A DNA stretch of 64,000 nt, from NCBI RefSeq assembly GCF_014287895.1, contig NZ_JACOPP010000010.1:53554-117553 (forward strand), read 5' to 3'. A program made the position numbers and the translations under genes. This document shows positions 52,227 to 59,977 of the stretch, piece after piece (position 1 is the stretch's first letter; every line of letters begins with the position of its first letter). The notes beneath the pieces were generated by a model. That model made no database searches. It was given only the letters and a program-made list of their open reading frames with translations, and was not told the origin of the DNA. The DNA comes from Lawsonibacter hominis (lineage in GTDB: Bacteria > Bacillota > Clostridia > Oscillospirales > Oscillospiraceae).

Positions 52227-53447
52227 ATGCTCACTCTGAAAGAGTTCAAGGAAGCCCGCGCCGTGCTGTCCGGGGTCATTCTGAACACCTCCCTGGTCTA
52301 CAGCAAGGCCTTCTCCAGGGCCACCGGGAACCAGGTATACATCAAGCCGGAAAACATGCAGGTCACCGGGGCCTATAAGATTCGGGGCGCCTACTACAAG
52401 ATCAGCACCTTGTCCGAGGAAGAGAAGGCCCGCGGGCTGGTGACCGCCTCGGCGGGCAACCACGCCCAGGGCGTGGCCTACGCCGCCCAGGCCGCCGGAG
52501 TGGAGGCCACCATCGTCATGCCCACCACCACGCCGCTGGTCAAGGTCAACAACACCAAGGATTACGGGGCCAAGGTCATCCTGCAGGGGGAAACCTTCGA
52601 CGACGCCGCGGCCCTGGCCGCCCAGCTTTCCCAGGAACAGGGCCTGACCTACGTACACCCCTTCAACGACCCCGCCGTCGCCACCGGCCAGGGCACGATC
52701 TCTTACGAGATCTTCCAGGACCTGCCCGACGTGGACGTGATCCTGGTGCCCATCGGCGGGGGCGGACTGGCCACCGGCGTGTCCACTCTGGCCAAGCTGC
52801 TCAACCCCAACGTGACCGTCATCGGCGTGGAGCCCACCGGCGCGGCCTCCATGAAAGCCAGTCTGGAGGCCGGACATGTGCTCACCCTGCCCCGGATCGA
52901 AACCATCGCCGACGGCGTGGCGGTCAAAACCCCCGGCGACCAGATTTTCCCCTATATCCAAAAAAATATCGACGATGTGATCACCATCGACGACGACGAG
53001 CTGGTGGACGCTTTTCTGGATATGATGGAAAAGCACAAGATGATCGTGGAAAACGCCGGATTGCTGCCCATCGCCGCCCTGAACCACCTGGACTGCAAGG
53101 GCAAGAACGTGGTGCCGGTCCTCTCCGGCGGCAACATGGACGTGATCACCGTGGCCAGCTTGGTGCAGCACGGGCTCATCAACCGCGGGCGGGTGTTCAC
53201 CTTCTCGGTGCAGCTGCCCGACCGCCCCGGCGAGCTGCTGCGGGTGGCCTCCATCGTGGCCCGGGAAAACGGCAATATCATCAAGCTGGAGCACAACCAG
53301 TTCGTCAATATCAACCGCCAGAGCGGCGTGGAGCTGCGGGTGACGCTGGAGGCCTTCGGCCACACCCACAAGCGGGCGATCCTGGACGCCCTGTGCAAAG
53401 AGGGTTACCAGGCCCGGGAATGCCACACCAACGATTTCTACCATTAG
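52227..53447 (+). CDS. ilvA: Threonine ammonia-lyase with C-terminal ACT domain
   Basis: 406 residues. PLP fold type II: the Lys in VTGAYKIRGAYYKI forms the Schiff base, SAGNHAQGVAYAA and GGGGLATGVSTLAKLL bind substrate and phosphate. Residues about 330-402 are an ACT domain (FTFSVQLPDRPGELLRVASI). It converts threonine to 2-oxobutyrate and ammonia, feeding isoleucine synthesis by ilvBN/C/D elsewhere in the window. The single-ACT, about 400-residue form is common in anaerobes and can be biosynthetic or catabolic; regulation by isoleucine is inferred only. RBS GGAAGGAAG before the ATG. Confidence 0.93.
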   Translation: MLTLKEFKEARAVLSGVILNTSLVYSKAFSRATGNQVYIKPENMQVTGAYKIRGAYYKISTLSEEEKARGLVTASAGNHAQGVAYAAQAAGVEATIVMPTTTPLVKVNNTKDYGAKVILQGETFDDAAALAAQLSQEQGLTYVHPFNDPAVATGQGTISYEIFQDLPDVDVILVPIGGGGLATGVSTLAKLLNPNVTVIGVEPTGAASMKASLEAGHVLTLPRIETIADGVAVKTPGDQIFPYIQKNIDDVITIDDDELVDAFLDMMEKHKMIVENAGLLPIAALNHLDCKGKNVVPVLSGGNMDVITVASLVQHGLINRGRVFTFSVQLPDRPGELLRVASIVARENGNIIKLEHNQFVNINRQSGVELRVTLEAFGHTHKRAILDALCKEGYQARECHTNDFYH

Positions 53448-53575
53448 TCCAGGGGGGACGGCCCGTCCCAACCGGCTGCAGACCGCCCGCGCGCAGCGGG
53501 GCGCAGCCTTCTCAGGAAAGCGGCTTCCGCCTGGGGCATCGTCTCAGTCCAGGGGGGACACGGTCCCCCCTGGAC
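53446..53575. repeat. 86-bp insert between duplicated terminator arms
   Basis: An exact 14-bp direct repeat (53446-53459, which includes the end of the ilvA stop codon, and 53546-53559) surrounds 86 bases. The right copy is the left arm of a 13-bp hairpin (53547-53559 with 53563-53575). So the terminator arm of ilvA appears twice with unrelated sequence between. The insert has a few small hairpins but not the terminal inverted repeats of copies A to C. The remaining gap to 53797 shows nothing further that I can identify. Confidence 0.6.
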
Positions 53576-53797
53576 ATCTATATGATGCGGCGCGCTGTTC
53601 CGGGGCCCATGCCGCCGGGCCGGGTCTTGTGGGAGCCGGCGCGCAGGCGCCTGGGGAGGACCGGCAGCCGTCCCGGGGCGTCATCCGCTTGCCGTATCCT
53701 ATGTCGCACCCCGCATCCCGGTGCCCCGCCCTTCTTCCGGCGGTATGGCCCATTTTAGCAGAACTTTCTGAAAAACCGACCAAGGAGTGGTGAAAAA

Positions 53798-54445
53798 ATG
53801 ATTAAAATCTCTCCCTCCATCCTCTCCGCTGATTTTGTGAATCTGGAGCGGGATATCGCCCGGGTGTCCAGCGCCGACATGCTCCACGTGGACGTGATGG
53901 ACGGCTGCTTCGTACCCAACCTCACCATCGGCGTGCCGGTGGTGCAGTCCATCCGCAAATGCACCGACCTGTTTCTGGACGTGCACCTGATGATCGACAA
54001 GCCGGTGCGCTATGTGGAGGCTTTCGCCCAGGCCGGGGCCGACCTGCTCTCGGTCCATCTGGAGGCCGACCACCCCACCCGCATTCGGGAGGCCCTGCGC
54101 CAGATGGACCGGTGCGGGGTGAAGAAAGCGGTGGCCCTGCGGCCCATCACGAAGGCCGAAGCGGTCCTCCCCTATCTGGAGGAATTGGACCTGGTGCTGG
54201 TGATGACGGTGGAACCCGGCTTCGGCGGACAGGCCTTTTTGGAGGAACAGCTGGAAACCGTCTCCCAGGTACGCGCGCTCATCGACCGCTATCACCCCGC
54301 CTGCCGCCTGGAGGTGGACGGCGGGGTCAACGCCAAAACCGCCCCCCGTGTGGTGGCCGCCGGGGCGGATACTCTGGTGGCCGGCTCCGCGGTCTACGGC
54401 GCGGCGGACCCGGCCGCCGCCATCGCCGCCTTGCGGGGGGAATAA
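53798..54445 (+). CDS. rpe: Ribulose-phosphate 3-epimerase
   Basis: 215 residues, TIM barrel of normal length. SPSILSADF, LHVDVMDGCFVPNLTIG, DVHLMI, VMTVEPGFGGQ and LEVDGGVN carry the metal-binding His and Asp residues (DVMDG, HLM, VDGG). It interconverts ribulose and xylulose 5-phosphate in the pentose phosphate pathway. RBS AAGGAG with a T-free A-rich spacer precedes the ATG. Two bases separate it from recR. Confidence 0.95.
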   Translation: MIKISPSILSADFVNLERDIARVSSADMLHVDVMDGCFVPNLTIGVPVVQSIRKCTDLFLDVHLMIDKPVRYVEAFAQAGADLLSVHLEADHPTRIREALRQMDRCGVKKAVALRPITKAEAVLPYLEELDLVLVMTVEPGFGGQAFLEEQLETVSQVRALIDRYHPACRLEVDGGVNAKTAPRVVAAGADTLVAGSAVYGAADPAAAIAALRGE

Positions 54446-54447
54446 GC

Positions 54448-55050
54448 ATGGAATACTTTCCTCCTGCTCTGGAGCGTCTGGTGGAGCAGTTTGCCCGCCT
54501 GCCCGGCATTGGCCGGAAGAGCGCCCAGCGGCTGGCCCTTTTCGTGCTCTCCCTGCCCGATGAGGACGCCGCCGGCTTTGCCGACGCCATCCGGCAGGCC
54601 AAGTCCGCCATCCACTGCTGTCCGGTGTGTCAGAACTTTGCCGAAGGCGACGGGCCCTGTCCCATCTGCGCCAGCGCCAAGCGGGATCAAAGCACCATCT
54701 GTGTGGTGGCCGATCCCAAGGACGTGATCGCCATGGAACGCTCCCGGGAGTATTCCGGCGCCTATCACGTGCTCCACGGGGTCATCTCCCCCATGAACCA
54801 TGTGGGCCCGGACGACCTGCGCGTCAAGGAGCTGCTCGCGCGGGTCGGCGCCGGGGACGTGCGGGAGGTCATTATGGCCACCAACCCGGATACGGAGGGG
54901 GAGGCTACCGCCATGTACCTCTCCCGGCTGCTCAAGCCCTTCCAGGTGAAGGTGACCCGTCTGGCCTACGGTATCCCCGTGGGCAGTCACCTGGAGTATG
55001 CCGACGACGCTACCCTTATGCGCGCCCTGGAGGGCCGCCGCGAAATGTAA
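54448..55050 (+). CDS. recR: Recombination mediator RecR
   Basis: 200 residues. Helix-hairpin-helix (ARLPGIGRKSAQRLALF), a C4 zinc finger (CCPVCQNFAEG, then CPIC), a Toprim domain with VVADPKDVIAMERS and MATNPDTEGEATAMYLSRL, and the Walker-B-like end are all present. It works with RecF/RecO in loading RecA at gaps. ATG 54448 has GGGGGGA upstream within the rpe end. Confidence 0.96.
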   Translation: MEYFPPALERLVEQFARLPGIGRKSAQRLALFVLSLPDEDAAGFADAIRQAKSAIHCCPVCQNFAEGDGPCPICASAKRDQSTICVVADPKDVIAMERSREYSGAYHVLHGVISPMNHVGPDDLRVKELLARVGAGDVREVIMATNPDTEGEATAMYLSRLLKPFQVKVTRLAYGIPVGSHLEYADDATLMRALEGRREM

Positions 55051-55053
55051 AGA

Positions 55054-55080
55054 AAGCCCCCGGCCGCAGGGCCGGGGGCT
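55054..55080. terminator. Terminator hairpin after recR (left copy)
   Basis: GC-rich hairpin (GCCCCCGGCC with GGCCGGGGGC) four bases past the recR stop. The same 27 bases recur at 55284-55310 with one mismatch. Confidence 0.75.
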
Positions 55081-55283
55081 CCAGCGGGTCGAAAAAGTGG
55101 CTTTGCCACTTTTTCGAAGGAGCTGCGGCCTGCTGCGCGCACTCGTTGTCCGCCTGCGGCGGACAACTCGCACACTTGCAGGCCGAGAAGTGTTTTCTCC
55201 GACGTACATGTCGCCGGAGAAAACGGATTGGACTGAATTCGCGCCTGCGGGCGCGAACTCTGCGAGGCTTTTTCGACAGCCTG
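55081..55283 (-). repeat. Terminator-associated element, copy C (diverged, covarying stems)
   Basis: Read on the minus strand it has the same plan as copy A: end GGCTGTCGAAAAA, then GCCTCGCAGAGTT, a CGCGCC/GGCGCG hairpin (55239-55257), the core hairpin GTTTTCTCC/GGAGAAAAC (55192-55200 with 55216-55224) around GGCGACATGTACGTC, a GTTGTCCGCC/GGCGGACAAC hairpin (55146-55167) and a TCGAAAAAGTGGC/GCCACTTTTTCGA hairpin (55089-55117). Stem sequences differ from copy A but stay paired, while loop and core are kept. It lies between converging recR and the asparaginase gene. Confidence 0.82.
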
Positions 55284-55313
55284 AAGCCCCCGGCCGCATG
55301 GCCGGGGGCTTTT
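55284..55313 (-). terminator. Terminator of the asparaginase gene (right copy)
   Basis: 27-base hairpin nearly identical to 55054-55080, immediately past the stop of the minus-strand gene and followed on the plus side by TTTT. Confidence 0.8.
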
Positions 55314-55314
55314 G

Positions 55315-56313
55315 CTACAGCGTGACCTCGCCCGCCAGGCTGCGGTCAAAGCAATCCCGGATCTCCGCCGCCTCCGCCGTCTGCCCCAGGGCCCACATGA
55401 GCTTGGTCACCGCCGCCTCGGTGGTCATGTCCCGGCCGGGGATGACCCCCTGGGCCAGGGCCCGCTGACCCACCTCGTAGAGGGAAAAATCACTGGGCTC
55501 ATAAAGGCACTGGCTGCACACCACCACCGTGATGCCTGCCAGCGCCGCCGCGTGGAGCTTGGCGATCAGATCCCGGCGCACAAAATGCAGCCCGCCCGCG
55601 CCGAACGCCTCGATCACGATGCCGCGGTAATGCATCTGCAGCAGCATATCGAAGATCTCCGGGTCCAGGCCTGGGGTTAGCTTGATCAGGAAGACCTTGT
55701 CGCAGAGCCTGTCCCGCAGCGCACACGACCCTGCGGGGACGGGAAGGGCCTGGCGATGGATCCGCAAACCCTTCCCATCCACCGTCGCCGCCAGCGGGGC
55801 GTTGACGCTCTCAAAGGCGTCGAAGTCGGTCGTTCGGGTCTTCACCGCCCGGCAGCCCAGGATCACCTTCCGGTCAAAGGCCAGGAATACCCCCGCCGTG
55901 CCCGAGGCCGCCATGGCCAGCGCCGTGCGCAGGTTGTCCAGCCCATCGGTAAGGGGGTGGGTCATGGGCAGCTGGGCGCCGGTGAGCACCACGGGCACCC
56001 CGATCCCCTGCAGCATAAAGGAGAGCACAGAAGCCGTGTAGGCCATTGTGTCCGTACCATGCGTAATCACAATGCCATCATATTGCGTTCTGTTTTCATA
56101 GACATGCCGTGCAATGGTCTGCCACTCCTCCGGCTGGATGTTGGAGGAATCCAGATGCAGGATGTCCCGAACGGTGATTGCGTAGTGCTCCAGCACCCCC
56201 TGGGGGAGCAGCCCCGCCAGGGCCGTGCCGTTCAGGCCGGGAGAGAGCCCCCGGTCCGTGGGCAGGGAGGCGATGGTGCCGCCGGTAGTCAGCAGCAGGA
56301 TACGCTTCTTCAT
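55315..56313 (-). CDS. ansA: L-asparaginase, type I
   Basis: 332 residues without signal peptide, so cytoplasmic. The first catalytic Thr lies in LLTTGGTIAS and the second in THGTDTMAYTA; LTGAQLPM and IEAFGAGGLHF are further family motifs. It hydrolyses asparagine to aspartate and ammonia. Its start lies one base after the stop of the upstream reductase gene, so the two are co-transcribed. Confidence 0.92.
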   Translation of the reverse strand: MKKRILLLTTGGTIASLPTDRGLSPGLNGTALAGLLPQGVLEHYAITVRDILHLDSSNIQPEEWQTIARHVYENRTQYDGIVITHGTDTMAYTASVLSFMLQGIGVPVVLTGAQLPMTHPLTDGLDNLRTALAMAASGTAGVFLAFDRKVILGCRAVKTRTTDFDAFESVNAPLAATVDGKGLRIHRQALPVPAGSCALRDRLCDKVFLIKLTPGLDPEIFDMLLQMHYRGIVIEAFGAGGLHFVRRDLIAKLHAAALAGITVVVCSQCLYEPSDFSLYEVGQRALAQGVIPGRDMTTEAAVTKLMWALGQTAEAAEIRDCFDRSLAGEVTL

Positions 56314-56314
56314 C

Positions 56315-56911
56315 TCAAAACACCTCCGCCAGGGCGTCCGCCCTGCGCTCCGCCGCGGCCAGGAGGGCCGCCCGGTCCTGACGCACGTCGTCCAGTCCCT
56401 CGGCGTCCAGGCACTGGAACTCCGGGATGCCGTACATGACGCACAGGGCCTTCATGGTGGGGGTGGCCATCTCCAGGGGCGTGCCGGCATAACGACCGCC
56501 CCGGGTGGTGATCAGCAGCAGCTTGGAGGCCCGGCACAGGCCCTTCATCGCCCCCCGCTCGTCATAGCCGAAGGTGATATCGGCGACCGAGATCCGTTCC
56601 AGGTAAATCTTCAGGATGGCCGGAAAGGACAGGTCCCAGAACGGGGCGGCGACCACGATCCGATCCGCCGCGGCAAACTGCCGGGCGGGTTCGAACATGG
56701 GCTGGTCCAACCGTCCGGCGTTCCACAGCGCATCCCGTTCGTCCAGAATCTCCGGATACTGGGGCTGTAATCTTTCATCACATAAATTACGTTCCGTAAT
56801 CGTGTTGTCCGGGTGTTTGGCCTGATACGCCTCCAAAAAGCGCCGGGCCAGCTTTCGGGTGCGGGACCGCTCCCCCCGCACACAGGCATTGATAAACAGC
56901 AGATTTTCCAT
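56315..56911 (-). CDS. Flavodoxin-fold NAD(P)H oxidoreductase (AzoR/NQO type)
   Basis: 198 residues, flavodoxin_2 fold. LLFINACVRGERSRTRKLAR is the phosphate-binding loop of the FMN site, AAPFWDLSFPAILKIYLERI the second FMN loop, and LLITTRGG the third. Such enzymes reduce quinones, azo or nitro compounds; the physiological substrate is not predictable. Upstream partner of the asparaginase gene and three bases after a DUF2812 gene, so the five genes from PadR to ansA may form one transcript. Confidence 0.85.
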   Translation of the reverse strand: MENLLFINACVRGERSRTRKLARRFLEAYQAKHPDNTITERNLCDERLQPQYPEILDERDALWNAGRLDQPMFEPARQFAAADRIVVAAPFWDLSFPAILKIYLERISVADITFGYDERGAMKGLCRASKLLLITTRGGRYAGTPLEMATPTMKALCVMYGIPEFQCLDAEGLDDVRQDRAALLAAAERRADALAEVF

Positions 56912-56913
56912 TG

Positions 56914-58011
56914 TTAAGCTCCCTCCAAAGCAAAGGCTTCCCGTAATTGCGCCAGAACATTCTCATCGGTGAAATCCGCCCCCGCGGCCTCGGCCCGCAC
57001 CACCCGGCGGCCCGAACGGAAAATGAGCCCGGCGCGGCCGCCTGCGTCGTAGCGCCACGCCGCGTCAAAGCCCAGGTCGGCGCTCTGCGGCGTCACAGGG
57101 GCATGGAAGTGGAGATCCAGCTTGCTCTCATCCGCTTCGTCTGTCACCAGGTCGGCGCAGATGGCCTCCGCCAGCCAAGCATACCGGCAGTCGTAGTCGT
57201 CCAGGTAGAGCCAGTCCTCTTCTCCAAAGCGCCGGTACTCCGTGTGACGCACGAAGCCGGACCCCGTCTCATAGCGCATCAGCCCGCCTAATTCGCCGCT
57301 GCGCGTCTCTTCGCCGGCGCCCAGCAGCGCCGTCAACAGCAGAAGCGCCAGCAGCAGGGCCTGCACCACGCCCCAGCAGCCCCGCAGCCGGGCCCGCCGG
57401 CGCGAAGGCACCGGGAAGGGCCCCCCCGCCTCCGCCGCCCGCCGGCACTGCCTGCGGTAGCGCAGCACGTGTCCGCCCCGGAGCACCCCCATCAGCACCC
57501 AAAGGCACCAGATCCCCATCAGCATCATGGCGCTGCGGCTCAGCAGCATCTCCCACGGGTGAAAGCCCTTCCATACAAAGTTTACCAGGAAATAGGCGCC
57601 CCAGAAAAGGGCCAGATAGAGCAGGTTGAAGCCCCGCTCCCACAGGGCCTTTTTCCATACGCTCTCCCACTCCAGGCCCCCGTCGGTCTGAATGGGAGCG
57701 GGGACGCGTTCCCCCGCCGCCCGGAAGTACCACAGGCCGCCCGCCTCCTCCAGCAGCTCCCAGCCGGCCTCGCCGCACAGCTGCATGAAGTCCGCCCGGC
57801 GCTCTTCCTCCTTCCGCCGGATGCTGTTCCAGCGCACCGGCTCCACCCAGCAGCGGCGGGGAGCGGCGGCGCGGCGGAACCGGGCGAAAAAGAGCCCCAG
57901 CTCCTCCAGTTCCCAGCCCTCCGATGCCCGTTCCTCCAGCTCCTCCTGGGCGGCCTTCGCGTCCTCCTGCGCATAGTGGAACCAGCGCAGACAGACATCT
58001 TTTTCCTTCAT
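56914..58011 (-). CDS. DUF2812-domain membrane protein (second)
   Basis: 365 residues. The N-terminal 100 residues (CLRWFHYAQEDAKAAQEELEERASEGWELEE, in part) are the DUF2812 domain (PF11193), followed by membrane helices near 130-150, 165-185 and 228-248 and a C-terminal extracytoplasmic or cytoplasmic domain of about 115 residues. DUF2812 proteins are typically co-encoded with a PadR repressor, as here. ATGA overlap with the preceding DUF2812 gene. Its C-terminal domain matches that of its neighbour only in layout. Confidence 0.83.
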   Translation of the reverse strand: MKEKDVCLRWFHYAQEDAKAAQEELEERASEGWELEELGLFFARFRRAAAPRRCWVEPVRWNSIRRKEEERRADFMQLCGEAGWELLEEAGGLWYFRAAGERVPAPIQTDGGLEWESVWKKALWERGFNLLYLALFWGAYFLVNFVWKGFHPWEMLLSRSAMMLMGIWCLWVLMGVLRGGHVLRYRRQCRRAAEAGGPFPVPSRRRARLRGCWGVVQALLLALLLLTALLGAGEETRSGELGGLMRYETGSGFVRHTEYRRFGEEDWLYLDDYDCRYAWLAEAICADLVTDEADESKLDLHFHAPVTPQSADLGFDAAWRYDAGGRAGLIFRSGRRVVRAEAAGADFTDENVLAQLREAFALEGA

Positions 58012-59180
58012 GCGGCCTTCCCCTCCAATTGCAGTCTTGTCCACAGCTTCTCCAGCGTGTCGGCCCCGGTCAGTTCAGCAGGCGCTTCCAGGACCGCCAC
58101 CGTGGTCCCCTGCCGCAGCAGAAGGCAGGAGCCGTCCGGGCCGTCTCCCGTCCACGCCTGGTCAAACCCCAGCGCCGCCTCCGTCAGCTCCAGGGCCCCG
58201 TGCCGTTCCAGCAGACGGCGGGGGCGGCCCTCCCGTTCCTCCCGGTACAGCGCCCCCGCCAGCAGGCGTGCGATGCGTACGCTGCGGCAGCGGTACACCT
58301 CGCACCTCACCTGACCGGTCAGGGCTCCGTCCTTCCGCAGCACTTCGCAGGTCCGCCGCCAGGACACCAGCAAAGAGGCGCCCTCCTGAACCGAAAGGCT
58401 GCTGGTCCGGCCGTCCCGGATCTTCAGGTCCTCGGCCAGTACCACCGGCTCCCGGCGAAGCTCCTCCCGGTCCGCACGCTCCACCGGAAGGGAATTTCCG
58501 CCGATCCAGGCCAGAGCGCTCCCGAAGCAGGTGAGCCATACCAGGAGCATGAGCGCGTAATCCAGCAGGACGCGGGCGCGGACCGGCCGCTGAGGGCGGA
58601 CGGGCAGGCCGTCTCCCTTCGCCACAGACCGGCGGCAGCGGATGTAAACGTGGATATGGGACAGCGCGGCGGCGGCCAGCAGGCCCACGTCCACCGCCGC
58701 AAAAGCCAGGCCGCACAGCATCCGGTCGGAGGTCAGCAGGACGCTCCAGCGCATGCCGCCCGTCCCCCAGAGCACGCAGCCCAGCAGGGCGAACAGACTC
58801 AGGATGAGCAGGGCGGACGCCGTCCACCTTCGCCTTACCCGGCGGAACAGGCCGTCCGGTTCCAGGGCCGTATCACTCGGAAACGGCAGGGGAAACACCC
58901 CCGGCGGGGATACAAAGAGGTCCATGCCCCGCACCCCGGCCACCCAATCCCAGCCCGTGCCGGCACAGAGCCGGCAGGAATCCGCTTCTTCGCCCTGAAC
59001 GTATCCCTGCGGCGCCACACAGCAGAGGATCACACTCGTTTCGTCCCGCTCAAACCGGGCCAGCAGGCCGAAATACAGCTTCTTCAGCCGCCAGCCCTGC
59101 GCGGCCTTCCGGTCCAGCCATTGCTGGGCCGCCGTATAGTCCAGGGCATCGTAGGCAAACAGGCCCCATGCTCCGCTCAC
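58008..59180 (-). CDS. DUF2812-domain membrane protein (first)
   Basis: 390 residues: DUF2812-like N-terminus (YDALDYTAAQQWLDRKAAQGWRLKKL in part), membrane helices near 120-140, 155-178 and 203-225, and a C-terminal domain of about 160 residues. It begins with GTG, the TGA of padR overlapping as GTGA, which fixes the start. Same architecture as the next gene, suggesting an old tandem duplication. Confidence 0.83.
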   Translation of the reverse strand: MSGAWGLFAYDALDYTAAQQWLDRKAAQGWRLKKLYFGLLARFERDETSVILCCVAPQGYVQGEEADSCRLCAGTGWDWVAGVRGMDLFVSPPGVFPLPFPSDTALEPDGLFRRVRRRWTASALLILSLFALLGCVLWGTGGMRWSVLLTSDRMLCGLAFAAVDVGLLAAAALSHIHVYIRCRRSVAKGDGLPVRPQRPVRARVLLDYALMLLVWLTCFGSALAWIGGNSLPVERADREELRREPVVLAEDLKIRDGRTSSLSVQEGASLLVSWRRTCEVLRKDGALTGQVRCEVYRCRSVRIARLLAGALYREEREGRPRRLLERHGALELTEAALGFDQAWTGDGPDGSCLLLRQGTTVAVLEAPAELTGADTLEKLWTRLQLEGKAA

Positions 59181-59497
59181 GGCGCTTCCTCCTTCATCAC
59201 CCGTTCCATATCCGATGCCTGGCGGCAGATGCGCTCGTACTCCGCAAAAAGAGCCCGCTCGCCCTCCGGCGTCAGGCGGTAATACTTCCGCTTTTCTTCC
59301 GTGCGCGTCCGGCGGATCAGTCCGTCTCCTTCAAAACGCTCCAGCAGGGCGTACAGGGTCCCCGCGCCCACGCTGACCCGCCCTCCGGTCAGCCCCGAAA
59401 TGTCCTGCATCACCCCGTAACCATGGCGCTCCGCGCGCAGAGAGAGCAGGACATAATACATCTGCTCGGTCAGCGTCTCCAGCTTCTTGCGCGCCAT
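59177..59497 (-). CDS. PadR-family transcriptional repressor
   Basis: 106 residues. Winged helix: LTEQMYYVLLSLRAERHGYGVMQDI, GAGTLYALLERFEGDGLIRR, EKRKYYRLTPEGERAL. Short PadR subfamily 2 type without a long C-terminal domain. RBS AGGAGGG (59503-59509). First gene of an operon with two DUF2812 genes, which it probably represses together with itself. Confidence 0.92.
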   Translation of the reverse strand: MARKKLETLTEQMYYVLLSLRAERHGYGVMQDISGLTGGRVSVGAGTLYALLERFEGDGLIRRTRTEEKRKYYRLTPEGERALFAEYERICRQASDMERVMKEEAP

Positions 59498-59511
59498 CTC
59501 CCGCCCTCCTT

Positions 59512-59528
59512 ATATCGAATATCGACAT
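59512..59528. promoter_or_regulatory. Probable PadR operator
   Basis: Inverted repeat ATATCGA-ATA-TCGACAT (one mismatch), close to the AT-rich palindromes used by PadR-type repressors. It covers the predicted transcription start, between the -10 box and the RBS. Confidence 0.6.
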
Positions 59529-59532
59529 AGCG

Positions 59533-59561
59533 ATTGTAAAACGAAACACGCCTGCTGTCAA
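59533..59561 (-). promoter_or_regulatory. Promoter of the padR operon
   Basis: Minus-strand TTGACA (59556-59561), 17-base spacer, TACAAT (59533-59538). Confidence 0.8.
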
Positions 59562-59738
59562 CGCTCTTCACGGAACTTTTTTTGAACATACGCCGCGCGG
59601 CACGAATGATCAATTGCCATCCGCTTCCCGAAATTCCAGGGCGGAGGCGGCGCGCGGGCCGCGCATGGCCGCAAGGCTGCAGGAAAAAGCCGGCGTCCTG
59701 TTGCAGAAACAAGCGGCGCTGCTTCCGCCGCGCCGCTT

Positions 59739-59936
59739 GAGGCTGTCGCAAAAGGCCCTGGGCCTTCGGAGACAAACGGATGCGGGACGGACCGGGTTCC
59801 ATTTTTTGCGAAAAAGGCGCTCTGCCCGTCCTGAGAAGGGGCCTTTCCGGCGCGCCCCCCAGGGGCCCCGTTTTTACCCCTGCGGGTAAAACCCCTGCCC
59901 GGCGCCCCTGCGGATGGTGTGGGCGACAAGCGGACG
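59739..59936 (+). repeat. Terminator-associated element, copy F (strongly diverged)
   Basis: It starts GAGGCTGTCGCAAAAGGCC and then follows copy B's order: a GGCC-ctg-GGCC hairpin, GGATGC, a GGACGG stem with its CCGTCC partner (59786-59831) followed by TGAGA, TTTCCGGCGCG, and finally a TTTTACCC/GGGTAAAA hairpin (59872-59891). Primary sequence is much altered but landmarks align with copy B. The 12-base GCCGCGCCGCTT stands on both sides (59727-59738 and 59953-59964), again an arm of a hairpin. The gap 59562-59738 shows no other feature. Confidence 0.6.
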
Positions 59937-59962
59937 GCGGCGCGCCCCAAAGGCCGCGCCGC
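59937..59962. terminator. Hairpin after the GNAT gene
   Basis: 8-bp GC stem (59937-59944 with 59955-59962), 15 bases past the GNAT stop; the T tract is on the plus side only, so termination of the minus-strand gene is uncertain. Confidence 0.45.
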
Positions 59963-59977
59963 TTTGTCCGTGCACGC

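Noticed and set aside
59558..59950. 130-codon minus-strand frame between padR and the GNAT gene
   Set aside because: It covers repeat copy F and the padR promoter, and its translation is Ala/Arg/Pro low complexity.
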